Shown one piece after another: positions 22,561 through 35,400 of a DNA stretch of 64,000 nucleotides. Each line of letters opens with the position of its first letter. Positions within the stretch are counted from its first letter, which is position 1. The stretch is from Lytechinus variegatus. Its lineage: Eukaryota; Echinodermata; Echinoidea; Temnopleuroida; Toxopneustidae. The notes under the pieces were generated by a model. It did not search any database. It was not told the origin of the DNA and saw only the letters and a list, made by a program, of their open reading frames with translations. Position numbers and translations under genes: made by a program. The stretch covers positions 2,005,059-2,069,058 of the forward strand of contig NC_054744.1 of the NCBI RefSeq assembly GCF_018143015.1, given 5' to 3'.

Positions 22561-23054
22561 ACAAGTGTCAACTATACCCCTAAACTACGTAACTTGGTCT
22601 ATAAACTTCTCTGAGATAATAAAACATTTCTGAAAGAAAAAAATATAACCAGAAAGGAAAACATTCCTCTCTAACTTCTCCAGGCTTGTTGCAGATGTGT
22701 TGTCTGTAATATGGTGGATGGCTATTGCTAATTGCAATAAATCGAGAGCAGTATTATGTATAAATTCATTTATAGGCGTTAACGAAAATTACAATGTTTC
22801 AACTTACCCTGCTTTCCAACTAACCCCAATCTCCCCTATCTCTCACTTAGAATTATGTTAAAATGGGTGGCTGTATGGATGAAATACAAAATTATTTCAT
22901 GTATGACTTTATAGAAAATAATGAATTGTAATTGACAAAAGTAATTGGTAATTGTAATTGAAAAAGTGTAATTCAATTGAAAGGTAATGGGAACATTTCT
23001 TTAACTACATAATTGTAATTGAAGAAGGTAATAGAGCCCAACCGTGGTGGCAAG

Positions 23055-25340
23055 ATGACCTACTTGATTTCTCAATTGAATTATAGGGGTAAGAAAAGAA
23101 TTACAAGCATATACTTCTTGTGTACTGCTCTATTATTAATTTCTTCCTCTTTATCTTCCTTTTCCTCCTTTATCTCATTTCTTGAGAAATCATAGGAAGG
23201 TATCCCCCCAAGCTCCAAGGCCAGGATGAGCTAGATATCAAGATCTTGCCGTTTCACTATCCCAATAATTTTTCATAGACATCCCACATTGGAAACATGT
23301 TATATGCTAATTATCTTACCCACATTTCTTTGAGATTTCCAAAATATAGACTTAGAGATACTGTACTTTCAAGAAAATATTTCTCTGTATGTACCATCTT
23401 TTAGTGTCATAAATAATGAGAAAATAGATCAAGCACATATCCTGTTTATCCATTGATCAATAAATGTCTGACTATTGTTGTAAATAATTGTATATTGAAT
23501 ACTCTACTATTCCGTGCCAAATTTAAATAAATATTACTTGATAATGTTTTGAGTAATCAATTTAGTTCCTGTTCATGATTGAGTGTGAGATGTCCATTAA
23601 CATTAATTCAGGTGGGTAGTCTTGAAATTGTGCAAGCTACGGAAAGTTAATGGAAGAAAGATTGAAGAGTTGATTTGATGAAATAAAGATTGATGGCGAT
23701 CAGAGCACTATAGCTTACCTCTGGAAGGGAAGGGGGGAGGGGGTAGAGGAAAACTAGAGAGTGAATCCCACCTTGACAGAATTTTGATGCCCTCTTATAT
23801 TTTTGCCGGGGCAGGTGTCTGTAAAAAAATAATGGGAAAGTGCTTTCAGGAATGGCAATGAAGTGTGGCGGCATGTGTGTGTGGGGGGGGGGTGAGATAG
23901 AGAGTGAGAAGAAATTATTGCACTTTACCAAGAATTTGGTGTGAATAAAAATGAAATGTAGACTTATTTTCTTGCCGTATGTCATTAAATCACATTCTTT
24001 AATTCCCTTATCTGATAATAGCAATTGACAATAATTCAAATTTACACATTCTTACTTAAACAAACAAATAAATCTAAATACAATATTTCTCTTATAAGTT
24101 ATATGCAACTTATTTGCTATATCCTTCCTGATAAAACGATTAATGAATGTACACAATCGAAACCAATAATTTCAAAGAATAAAATGGTTAGGATGACAAA
24201 ACAAATCATTTCACCTATGTTTCTTGCAAAAACATGAGAATAGATCCTACTTATATATTTATGTACACATTCAGATTTTCAAATATTTCATTTGCAAACT
24301 GACCAAAATGACAATTAGACTCAGTGAAATACGTTTCTGTTTGATATACAACATGTATTAAGGTGCTTCATTTTTACTGCCTGCTTGGCGTGCATAATGC
24401 TTGAATTAAGTTTTAAAATAGTAGGCCTATATTGTGCAACGAGCTTTAATTTAACAATGTCGACGGGAGCAACTCTATATTTAATATGTACAGTACACAG
24501 AGCCCACATCTAATTAATGTATTCAATACACTTCCCATTCTCCAGTAATTGATTTATCAAACTAGGTCACCGCTTGTCCAATCTTAATATATTCATAATA
24601 ATGATATACAATCAACCAACAAAAATGGGAAGCGGTTATCAAATTCTTTGAAACCAATTTTCTTTTGCCGCCATGTTCAGTTTGATCAATTTCCCGATAT
24701 GAAGCTTCTTTTCATTACTTGAAAGGTACGATATCAGACTTTCTTCTTATATATATCTGTAAAGCGTTTAGAGAAATCGTTCCGATGTGTTAAGCGTTAT
24801 ATAAATGCGGAATATTATTATTATCGTTCCTTTTTTGTGTAAATCTCGTCCTCTTCTCCCTCATTTTTGTGCCTCTTCCAGTTTCTTCCTCCTTTTTATC
24901 CTTCCAGCGTGTGTTTGTCTCTTCTTTATTCTTCTTTTTTATCATCCCCCTTTCTTTTCTTCTTTGTTTTCCTAGCTTCATTATTATTTTCATCGTTATT
25001 GTTATCATTAATATTATTATTACTACCTTATTTTCCTTCTTCCTATTATTTATCGTTTCTTCTTCCCTTTTTGTGATGTCTCAACACGGAATGAATTATC
25101 TTGAAGTTGTGATTAAAAGTAAAACTGTTAAATAAGAATCTAGAAATATAGAGATTTTTACATTTTATTCACACTTATTCAAAACTTTTTGTCGAACTTT
25201 TACCAGCTGCCTTTATAATCGTCTGCTTTAACCCTAAAACACCTCGACCATTCCGCTGCTCGAAATCCTTTGACCGAGTGGCTCGCTGACTTTTTACTTT
25301 GAAATTTACAATGGCCGGGAATACGGTTGAAAAATGACGC
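23055..25340. other. Intergenic, AT-rich, with a LINE/SINE tail and pyrimidine tract
   Basis: At 24755-24826 the sequence TAAAGCGTTTAGAGAAATCG ... GCGTTATATAAATGCGG followed by ATTATTATT resembles the 3' tail shared by the L2-like LINE and SINE A in this window. About 24840-25070 is a pyrimidine-rich (CTT/TTCC) tract. No gene is recognised. Confidence 0.5.
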
Positions 25341-25344
25341 AAAA

Positions 25345-25577
25345 TAGACCAAAATTGGGTGTTGATTTAACACCAGCCCGGAATGTCCACGCCAGAGAAG
25401 TATTGAAAAAAAAACACCAGTTTTGAATCAAACCGATGCTGTTTTAATACTAATTGGTGTTGTATAAACACCTATCTGGTGCTTGACCAAAACCAAACTG
25501 GTGTTGTTTGACACTTCTCTGATGTGGACATTATAGATTCCGGGCTGGTGTTAAATCAATACCAAAGTTTTTGCAGT
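25345..25577. mobile_element. Palindromic MITE
   Basis: The arms GTGTTGATTTAACACCAGCC ... CCACGCCAGAGAAGT and ACTTCTCTGATGTGGACAT ... GGCTGGTGTTAAATCAATAC pair across about 70 bp. The right terminus TTTTTGCAGTGTA (reverse complement TACACTGCAAAAA) is a common MITE tip. The superfamily is not determined. Confidence 0.7.
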
Positions 25578-25578
25578 G

Positions 25579-27462
25579 TAATTTCGAAAACGAAATAAGT
25601 TTTTTTTTTATATAAAGAAGGTTCGTTAATCCGCATTTGTCTTCGCAATTCAGCTTTTATTGCATTGTTTGCATGTGTCATGTTATTTTGAATGTTTTTA
25701 TCTGTGTTTACATTCTTGTGTATAGGGGCCCATGGGAGATTAACTGATGTTGAATGGGCTGCCCCTTATTGAATAAACAATAAAGAATTTGAAAATAGTT
25801 TCGTTAATCGGATAAATGAAATCATCTGTGGCGAAACCGGGATAACAGGAAGGGCAAGCGAGGTGGAGGGAGGGGGTGGGGCAAAAACATAGTTGCTGTT
25901 TGATTGTTATTAGGTTGGGAAGGCAGGGACAGTGGAACGTATGTTTGGTTTTTTTTTTTTTTTTTTGGGGGGGGGCAAAGCCAAAGAGCACTTATATGTC
26001 AAAATGGGCATTTTTCTGCAAACGGATATTTTCACCATGAAATAATCATCTGCCTGAAGTCGTGTGTTTTGTATAGTCATTAAGTTGAGCAATGCTTTTT
26101 TGAAGTGATGTCTGATTCTGATAAAATATATATTAAGGCTTTATTTTTCCGCGAGAGAGTTGTAGCGAGCGATTTAGATTTTTTTCAATCTGAAGTTGTA
26201 AAACTCAATTTTTGCTTAAAGTGATTGGTTAACATTGGTTTGACTTTTAAAAAATCTGAGCTAGAAGGTCACACTTGTCACCTGCGTCTGTGATATGTTC
26301 CAAAAATGAAGCCCAGAAAAAATTGCGTTCGAAAATGATTATTTAGTGCTTCAAAAATTGAAATATAAAGTGACCGGAAACACCATCTCAATTTCATCCA
26401 TACACGTATGTGTACTATTTAGGTGTCTATAAGACGCCTATTTAGAAAATCGGGGTTTGCCTTGTAGTTTTAGCTTTTTATTCTCAATAATGGTTGTTTT
26501 CAGGGTTTATTTCTTCTAATACATGCACTTGTACACATGTTTAATCTTGGTTTGAAATTTTTTTAAATCGGCTGCTCACAAAGTTAAACAGTACCTTTAA
26601 TTAAGGCGCCTATATAATTACTGTTAAAGTGGCATCCTTGCGAGATGTTGGAATGCGAATTGCATTATTGACTTATGAATGAGATATATATTCTAACAAT
26701 CGAAAAATGCGAGCACGAAGCTCGAACTGAAAAACTGTGTTACTTCCAACTTGAAAACTGGACATTCAGTACCAAAAAGTACCTTACTAAACAATAACTG
26801 ATAGGAGCGCGAAGCGCGAGCCCAAAATGTGGTTTTCTAACCTAAAATGTATTATGTTGTACTTCAAAACGGGTATTTCATTTCGATAATAAAAAGAGAA
26901 AAGTGCATTTTTCCTTCGGGAATTTTGAGGGAGGGGCAAGTGCCCCCTACCCCTGGTTCCGCCGCCCCTGTGAGAAGGGGCTGATCTATCGTTACCAGGG
27001 GCGTTCACGTACCCAGAATTCTCTCTGAGGAGTGATCGTAGACTTATGAGGCTAGTTCATAATGTTTATCTTATTACCAGACCTGTCAACTCCGCTAGGG
27101 GAGTATTGATGCATTTTAAAAATTGTTTTTTTCCAAGTTCAAATTTTCTACTAAAAGATCCATTCTTGATTAATGATTACCACTTACCAACCTAAAAAAA
27201 AGGCTCTGTGCGGGGGATGGCGATTGTTTAGACCACAATAGCAGCGGTTAAGACCTCAAACATGGACATCGATCATCCTTTTTGAGCTTTGGCGGCTCAG
27301 CTTAATTTCTACAAAACACACATTGACACACGTTTTCGGACTAACGAACCTTTTTTCGTTTTCGGATTAATGAACCTTCGAAATTACGAACCATCGGAAT
27401 TACGACCCTTCGGAATAACGAACCTCCGGAATATTCGAACCTTCGGAAATACGAACGTAACC
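25579..27462. mobile_element. Degraded TU-like element copy
   Basis: The left arm is reduced to TTTCGAAAACGAAATAAG ... AGGTTCGTTAATCCGC (25579-25636). The right arm (27333-27462) keeps CGTTTTCGGATTAATGAACC-type units and ends CGAACGTAACC, like the end of the full copy. The interior carries GAGCGCGAAGCGCGAGC (26805-26821) and similar units at 26709. A LINE-like 3' tail with two AATAAA-type hexamers (about 25640-25795) interrupts it. No target duplication survives on the left. Confidence 0.65.
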
Positions 27463-27479
27463 CCTTGAGGTTAACCCTC

Positions 27480-28330
27480 CCCGATGTTTTGCATGGTTAG
27501 GGTTAAAGGGGAATCAAAGCTGAAAATAACATGTTTTAAGAGAAACCAGACAAGCAAAATGCTGAAAATTTGATCAAAATTGGGCAGGGAATAACAAATC
27601 AAAGTTATGACATTTCAAAGAAATTATATTCATTCAAATTTCCTCCCCAAAATTAAAGAATTGGATTGACGAAGTCAGTAAGTTCTGAAAACTCTTCGCA
27701 CAAAGTTAACCATTCTTATTCTGTTAGCTCTTGATTATAGATAGAAGAGATTAAAGGTCGGGTCCCGAACTTTTGTGCGAATAGTTTTGCATTTGGTCAG
27801 TAATTATGTTTACATCAATATGATTTCGACCTTTTTGTTCCTTCTCTTTTTTCTTTCCTGTATTATATACGCATAGAATAAGTCGGCAATATTTTTTTTA
27901 TTTCCAAGTGGACCCCCTCATTTCCATTTACGCTCAATATTATACTTTTTTTACGAAGTAAGAATGCTGGTCTGTAAAATTGTACTTGATTTATATTACT
28001 TTGTATTATGTTTTGAATGGAAATGGAATAAAGAATTGAAAAAAGGGGTAATTCGGACTGAGAATAATTATATCTAAATAAACAAAGTAAAATGCACTGA
28101 GAAAATGCTAAAAAATTTCATCAAAATTTGATAACAACATTGAAGCAACATTCTAAGCAGTTATGCACGCCGTCATGAATATTCATAAGGAAAGCGGATG
28201 ACGTCATGTCTCCCACCTTTCTTTTTCTTACGTTATTGTATGAAAATTTTGATTATTTCATATTTCTATACATGTGTATGATAATAATAATAATAAAATA
28301 AGTTGCATCAATGATTATCATTAGATTAGA
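27480..28330. repeat. Interspersed repeat family C, two tandem-like partial copies
   Basis: About 27500-27650 and 28060-28200 both contain the pattern AAAATGCTGAAAATTTGATC ... AAAGTTATGACATTT or its variant, a dispersed non-coding family also found at 46540-46860 and 60100-60700. The 28.15-kb part has GTCATGAATATTCATAAGG ... GACGTCATG. Confidence 0.55.
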
Positions 28331-29104
28331 ATGGTTAACTTTGTGCGAAGAGTTTTCAGGACTCGATGACTTTGTTTAACGCTACAGAACGGAAATCTTA
28401 TTAAAAGAGTTTTGGAATTTGAGGTGACTTTCGTTAGGACGTATCCCAATTCAAGTTCAAGAGTATAACGGAATATGAATGATTGGGATTTGGGGGAAGG
28501 AATGTTAAGAGAGCAACAGGTGCAACATCCTCTATTGAGTGGAAACCTGTCTTGAGTCATTGTCATCCCATAGGTTTGTCACATCGGGTTATCGGTTCGG
28601 GCAATAATTTGCTATCATTTTCCCAAAACATTGTGTAAACTGGAACAGACCTTTCGGAAATTTAGTGGGCCCCTTTCTCGAATGGTCAGGTTTCGCGATC
28701 GACGCGATAACCCGTTGTGATGGTACAAGCCTACCATCAGTGCGTTCTGTTTATTTATTTATTTATTTTATTTATTCAATTTAATTTAAAAACAGGGTAA
28801 TTAGTAGTCCTTTCAGAGCCCTAAGGCCTGCTTTACAAAAGAGCCCTGTAGACATATTTACAAAATAAATGAATTACAATTAATATAAAGCAAAATACAA
28901 TATATAAAAATTTTTAACATATCAATGCTATCACATTAAATGAAATAAAACAAATTGCAAACCTAGATTAAGATCAAAAGACAATTTAGAGATGAATATT
29001 ATTGAAATAAAGAAGAATTACTCAAAATACGTAACTAAAATCAAATTCAGTTAAATTTAACCGATGAATCTTGTTTCTCTCCATTATGTTATTATGTATG
29101 TATA
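28331..29104. other. Repeat-rich flank
   Basis: A short inverted pair (GTCACATCGGGTTATCG at 28578 and CGATAACCCGTTGTGATGG at 28704) may be a small MITE. A TTTATTTATTTATTTA stretch at 28749 begins AT-rich sequence that resembles a minus-strand LINE 3' end. No gene is recognised. Confidence 0.4.
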
Positions 29105-29106
29105 TA

Positions 29107-32100
29107 CAGTGCGTCCCACAAAAAACGAAACCGAGATTTATCGATGATTTATCATAACCTAATCACAAATGCAATAGACAAATGACATACCATTGTAAAG
29201 CTTAGAATCTCCTCTTTCATTTGTAATTATTAATATTGTTTCTCATTCACGCAGGAGTGAGTAAAACCAATTTGAAGAGGGGATACCAAAAATTCATTTG
29301 GCGGGCTGTATCTGGGTTTCAAAAAGAAAACCACATTTTTAAAAAGTTCACTATCTGCAATTCTGCATGCTCTTTAATTTGATACCTCAATTACAGAAAA
29401 TGGTCAAGAAATAACAAAGTTCTGGTTATTTGAAATAAGGCTTGAATTTCAATAATTTCATAAAATGAAGAGGTTCTACAGGCTAGCTCTCTCGTTTCAG
29501 TTCCTCCGCTGTTCGGAGATCGGCAGGTATCACTGCAAAAGTTGAGTCAATGAGTCTGGTACATGTCAAGTCCAGGGGATTGAAAGACAGGCAGGTTTCT
29601 GAGAGTTGACGGGTTTAAGGGACAATAAAAGGACATGCAGGTTAAAGATGAAGTGCAGGGTAGGTTTTAGGATCAAGGCATTTAGCTTGTGAGGGAGGGA
29701 AGCATCATATGGTAGTAGGATGGCTGCTGTGAGTTGGCAGGGATTGCTGGTATTGAAGGAGGCTTTTGAGGATCGAAAATCCTTTAGGAGATTCCTTATC
29801 TTGTCCAAGAGAGTGTAGCATCGGTGGAGGGTACATGGGCATTTGGCAAGGATATGCTCTGTAGTGTCCTCTTCAAGTTTACACAGGCACAAGTTGGGTC
29901 TGTTTTCTTCCCAATTTTGCAGAGCCTGGACTGGGTAAAGTATGTTGATGTAAGGAGTAGTGCTCTCACAGTCAAGGCTTGTCTGATAATGGAAGAGGGA
30001 GGGTCCTTGGGGTAAAGATCCAAAGGATCAGTGAAGAGCCTCAGTGTCCAGCAAATAAGAGAAGGCTTGGAAGTGCCTCCCTGTAACATCTGAGCTTGGA
30101 CATGATCGTTGATGGCCTTATTGATGGTAGACTTCCAAGCTCGATAAGGGATGGGGTTGAGAAGTAGGTCTTCAAGTGGTGGTAGCCCATATTTCTGAAG
30201 AATACACCTAAGGGACTTGACTTTTTGGGTGTTGGCATGCAGTGCTAGAAGGAAGGTTCCATACTCAAACCTGATCTGATATAGGTCAAGAAGCATTTCT
30301 TAGTCTATTCTAGCACTGGTGGAAAGAAGACCGGTCAACATGAAGACACATTCGTTAGCCGCAGTATTGGGAATCCCAAGGACTCTCTTGAAAAGATGGT
30401 TCTGAGCCTTGTCCAGCTTATACTCCATGGCTTTGGTGAAGTGAAGGATTGCTGTACCGTACAGCATTCTTGGGATGCAGTACACGTTCCAAAGACGAGA
30501 GGACAGTGTTGAAATCAATCCCAGACTATGAGCACCCGTGCCATTGACATGATTGAGGGCATAAAATGTCTTAAGGCCTCTCGAGATGATCTGGTCGGTG
30601 GGGTCTAGGCGAGAACCAGACTTGGGAATGCCCAGATGGTCGTGGCAATCCTTACAGGAAATTTGGGAGTCGCCCATCTTCCAGACAGTCTGTGTGTCAT
30701 TCTACTTCCGGTGTATGACCACCACATCGCTTTTAGTTGGGTTGATCTTTTACCTCCAGCACTGTCAATAGGCTAAGGTGGCGTCTAACATCACCTGAAG
30801 CTCTGTTGCAGAGTTGCACAGAAGAGCCACATCATCGGCAAGAACAAGGACTCCGGCAGTCCCAGTATACAAGGCTATCCATAACATCATACAGGCTCTA
30901 TTGTTCGAAGAATGAAATGATCCGGTTCAGCGGCTCTCAGTTTATTCAGCAAGCCTCGATGCCATACTTTATCGAATGCCTTTTCAGCATCTAGGAAGGC
31001 AACGTAGGTAGGCCTTTTCTCCGCTTGTTGAACTTCGATGATCAGTTGCAAACATAAAGCTGTGAGTTGGCAGGAGAATCCTCTTCTAAATCCAAATTGC
31101 AGCTGGTCTGGTATATCCTTGATGGAGAGTTGGAATTCAAGAAGAGGTTTGAGGCACGTCTCTAGCAACTTTGAAATAGTAGATATAAGGGTGATCTCAC
31201 GGTAGTTGCGAGGGTCTTCTGTGCACTTCCTTTTACCTTTGTGAAAAGGGAGTATGATGCCAGATTTCAGAGGCTGAGGGCAGTGTCCTTGATGTAGGAT
31301 GGCATTAAAAAGGACAAGCAGCAGCCTGCGAGCTACTTCACCAAGATGTTTCAGATGCTCAGAACTGATGTTGTCTGGGCCGCTAGCGCTTTTCCAGATT
31401 TCAGCCTAGTGATGGCATCTTTGAGGTCCAATGAGCTGAGTTGCCAGACTGAGTGTGTAGAAGGGGCTGTAGTTTCTTCAGTTACATGCTGAGCAGGAGT
31501 GTCAATCGTGTCAGTATACCCTTCGGCTGCATTGGCTTGAAGAGTGGACGGGTCGTGTGCAAGATCAGAGAAGTAGATGTGCCATCCATTGGGAACCTCT
31601 GAATCAAGGTAGATCTGGTCAGCATATTCTAGGGTGTTCTTTTGATGAGAATTGCTGCCTTTATTCCTCTTGATCAGGTGATGGAACAGATATTGATTAG
31701 AATGGGATGACTTCTCTATCTGCTTCCATGTGAGAGCTTTTGGGAGGCCCTAGCCTGCCTCAAGCAACTCCGGGAGGCCTTTTTTGCTTTGTAGATGTTT
31801 CCGGTAGCAATGACCTGCTTTAGGTCGGTTCTCAGAACGCCAATCTCTCCAAGCTCTTTGAGCCTCGTTGTAGGCAGCTTGAACAGCAGGGGAACAATCA
31901 GGGTTGCCTCTTTTCTTTGTCGACGGATAGCGTTCAAACTCACTTGGCACTCCGTTTTGTTGACGATCAGCCATGCATTAAGTCTTGTGTTAACCATGCT
32001 ATAGCTTCCGCGGGAAACTGGTGAAAACACGTTTATTTCATGAAATTATGAAAGTATGGAAATGCAAGCATTGTTTCGAGGGAACATAACTTTTTTACTT

Positions 32101-32381
32101 CTTGGCCATTTTTTTGTGATTAAGGTATCAAATAAAAGAGCAAATTGAACATTTTAGGCATGTGGTTTTCTTTTTGAAATTCAGATACCCCCGCCAAATG
32201 AGTTTTTGGTATCCTATCTTCAAATTAATTTTGCTTTCTCATGCGTAATGAGGAACAATTCTACGTAATATCAGATGAAAGAGGAGATTCTAAGCTTTAC
32301 ATGTCGTTTGTCTATTGTATTTGTGATTAAGTTGTGATAAATCATCGCTTAATCTCGGTTTCGCTTTTGTCTGGGACGAAC
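29107..32381. mobile_element. Tc1/mariner-like terminal inverted repeats (about 360 bp) enclosing an RT-coding segment
   Basis: TA dinucleotides (29105-29106, 32382-32383) flank ends CAGTGCGTCCCA (left) and GTTCGTCCCA (right, read inward). The arms 29107-29474 and about 32030-32381 are reverse complements with scattered differences; both contain CTAAGCTT and TTTGTCTATTG or its complement. TA target and CAGT tips fit Tc1/mariner. No DDE transposase is recognised; instead the interior encodes non-LTR reverse transcriptase on the minus strand. Confidence 0.78.
29490..32028 (-). pseudogene. Decayed non-LTR retrotransposon RT between the Tc1-like arms
   Basis: Read from 32028 down to 29490, fragments in several frames make up a non-LTR reverse transcriptase. 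RT blocks are LQFGFRRGFSCQLTALCLQ (about 31085) and TYVAFLDAEKAFDKVWHRGL (about 30960), followed by the catalytic LADD (30831-30842). The thumb/C-terminal part is RMLYGTAILHFTKAMEYKLDK (30440), and the terminal CLCKLEEDTTEHILAKCP (about 29870) is a cysteine-histidine motif typical of non-LTR C-termini. Stops and frameshifts break it into at least four pieces, so it is not functional. No AP endonuclease domain is seen, which implies 5' truncation. I/Jockey/CR1-like placement is inferred only. Confidence 0.82.
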
Positions 32382-32495
32382 TATATATCTGTTCTTTATA
32401 AGTTATGCTAAACTTAAGGAGTATGATTGAAAATACCCTATTAATGTTTGAGTGTAGCGCGTTCGCTAGGCATCAGATCATGGTCAAGGGAACGA

Positions 32496-35400
32496 TCACC
32501 ATACCCTACATGATATGATCCTCATCACAGTAGCCCTGAATAATGGCTGAGATACCACGTATGATATGGGATTCAAGAGGTTGTTTCCATACGTCAAAAA
32601 CGCAAAGAAGACGTAGAGTTGTATGGGCATACCAGGACTGATGAGACGAGCATCGATGGTCTTGAGTAAACTGATCAAGCTGAAAGGGATCCAGGTCAAT
32701 ACGAAAGCGACGATGATGAGGGAGAGGGTCCGTGTTGCTTTGCGCGACTCGGAGGGCGATTCCATCCGCTGTGCGCTGGATTTCTACAAGATAAATGAAA
32801 AGAAAGTGGTTGATGTGGGCTAATCCATGGAACATGTGGAAGGGGGCAAAGCGCAAGAGAGAGAGAGGTGAGAGGGAGAAAGGAAAAAGAAGAGAAGGGG
32901 GTGGAAGAATAACAGAAATAAAGAATTAGTTGAGAAATAAGAAGAAAAAAAAAGGAAAGGAAAAAAAATGGCAAATGGCAAAAACTTTCAGGTCACTATG
33001 TACATGTATATCAACAACAGTGGTGTATCAAGGACAAACGGCGCCCGGGGCAAGTGCCCCTCAGCTACCAGTCAAAATAAACTACATCAATGCGAGCGCG
33101 AGTATTTTTCAATGTTAAGACGTTGAGACGGAACATTCTCAGGTTTTTTGGTAAGATTATCACAAATAATTATGGTGGGTATCTTACTAAACACTGAATG
33201 CGAGCGCCAAGCGCGAGTTGACAATTATTGAAAGGAAACGCATAAAATTTGTCTCTTTTTCAAGATTGGGTACGTTACGTAACGCAATAAGGGGGGCAAA
33301 AAACTCTAAAATACTGAAAAAGGGTAAATATTTCGGACGGAAAGCTACGTGTAATTTCCGGTCAAATTTGGGAGGGTATAAAAAATGCTAAAATGTTTTA
33401 TAAAGGATGTACTTTTTGCCCCACTACTACGTATTTAAAGTCCGATTTGCGCCAGGTGTGGGAGACTTGGACGTACTATGTAGGTAGAGGTACAACTGAC
33501 GTCCGAAGTCCATGACATAACAAAAATATCGCTGTACATGTTTAGGGGTTCAGTTCAGGGAATACTTGCCAATTGTACCGTTTTGTTTCCAATACTTGTT
33601 AAGGGTGGGGTTTCACATGCCAAAACCTGTTAAGGGGTGCACCATTTCCAGAATATGGACAATACTTGAGGGTGCTTTTCGAGATCCCATGGTCGCGCAT
33701 GGTATCCACTCGTCAATGGAAGTGCCCCCAGGTCCGAGAGCGAAGCGCGAGCCTATTCTTTCAATATTAAGATCTTGAGATTGACTATTCTATGCACTTT
33801 TTAAAATTCATTAACATGATTCATATATCTAAATAATAATAAAGCGAGCTCGAAGCGCTAGCTGAAAATTATTGATATTTAGACCTGAAATCGGAACATA
33901 TTAGAAAGAAAGAATTTCATGTATACCTATCTAAGCAATAATGCTTAGTTAATTTGTAGGAAAATGGATACGTTTCTCATCGGGGTAATGCGAGCGCGAA
34001 GCCCGAGATTTTTTTTACATATCCTCACCTAAAAAAGTGTAATTTTCATGATTGTTTGTAAAAAAATCATGAGGAGGATTTGTGTATCCCTCATCAAATC
34101 AGCGCTTGATGAAAAGTTTTGACAATTAAACCAGAGAAACATGTATTTCAGAACAGTTTGTAAGAATTAATGAAGATCGAATAACCTATCAATATGCAAA
34201 CCCGCAGCTAGAAATGAAAAGTTATGATATTTGCGTTTGAAAAAGTAATATTCTAAGGACTGTTTGTTGGAATTCTTGAAGAGAATAAGTATATCACTGA
34301 CCAAATTTGGCACTAATATTCATCCCTGGGTAAAGAAATGCAAGATTTTATTTCTAAATATGCTGTTGGGAACCACGGTAATAGCATAGGACGGGGGCAT
34401 TAATCACCTGTGGTATTCCATTTCTGTGGCTTTATTCCTTTGCCTTTTCAGTTCATCTTTTGTTTTCCTTTTCTTTATTGCGCCCCTTTTCCCTTTTTCG
34501 TGCCCCAGTAAAGTGTCACCCGTAGATACGCTACTGGTCAAATATAAAAAATATTTCGCTCGCGCTTCGCGCTTGCATTGCCTGTTTAATGATATATTTA
34601 AACTATAGACTACAGGGTCGTGGGTTCGAATCCCAGCCACGGCGTAATTTCATACGGCAAGAAATTTATCCACGTTGTGCTGCACTCGACCCAGGTGAGG
34701 TAAATGGGTACCGGCAGGAAGTAATTCCTCAAAAAGCTGTGCGCACCAGCATCGGTAGACTAGCTTAGTCGGGGTAATATAGGAGCCCCTTGAGCACCTA
34801 GCAAGGTGGATACGTACGCTATACAAATCTTATATTATTATTACATAGCGCTTAACATGTCCAGTTTTCAATACATAAAAGGTATTTTAGTTCGCACTTC
34901 ACTGTTTCATTTCTCTCTCTCTTTTTTTAAATTCTTGTTGGGAGATAAGCATAATGTTACGTAAAAGGTCTTCGACTTATTTTTCCATCTAGGTCGTAGG
35001 TCGACTGTATCCACATCAGTGCAGAGAATTATCCCCCCCCCAAAAAAAAAAAGTTATCTTCTGCAAATTCGCCCATGGTGTAATTTTGATAAGAGAGAAA
35101 GGAAAGAGAAATATATGAAAGAAGAAGGTAAAAGGAGACTGGAAGAAAAAAAATACCCCAAAGTATGTATAAGTAAAAATGAATAAATAAAAACAATAAA
35201 AATCGTTATTTTTATGAAGGAATTTCTCTTACGCCTATCCTCCATTCTCTTCTTTTCTTTCACTTTTGTTTTTTCCCTTTTTTCTTGTATAAATTTTTCT
35301 ACCCTTATCTTTTTTATTCTTTATACTTTCCTTCCTTTTTTTAGTTGGCCGCTAATCGTTAATTTATAAATATTCCGTCACAAATTTTGAGTTAATAAAG

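Larger units (their letters stand above)
17981..23046. mobile_element. hAT-like non-autonomous element (outer shell of a nested cluster)
   Basis: The 8-bp direct repeats GTGGCAAG (17973-17980 and 23047-23054) flank ends CACGGT ... ACCGTG, the hAT pattern of 8-bp duplication with short CA-starting termini. Both subterminal regions are dense in (G)TAATTGTAATTG-type repeats in inverted orientation (about 17990-18115 and 22920-23030). No hAT transposase is recognised. Two small frames at 18147-18397 have no recognisable family and overlap on opposite strands. The TU-like foldback element lies inside. Confidence 0.8.
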
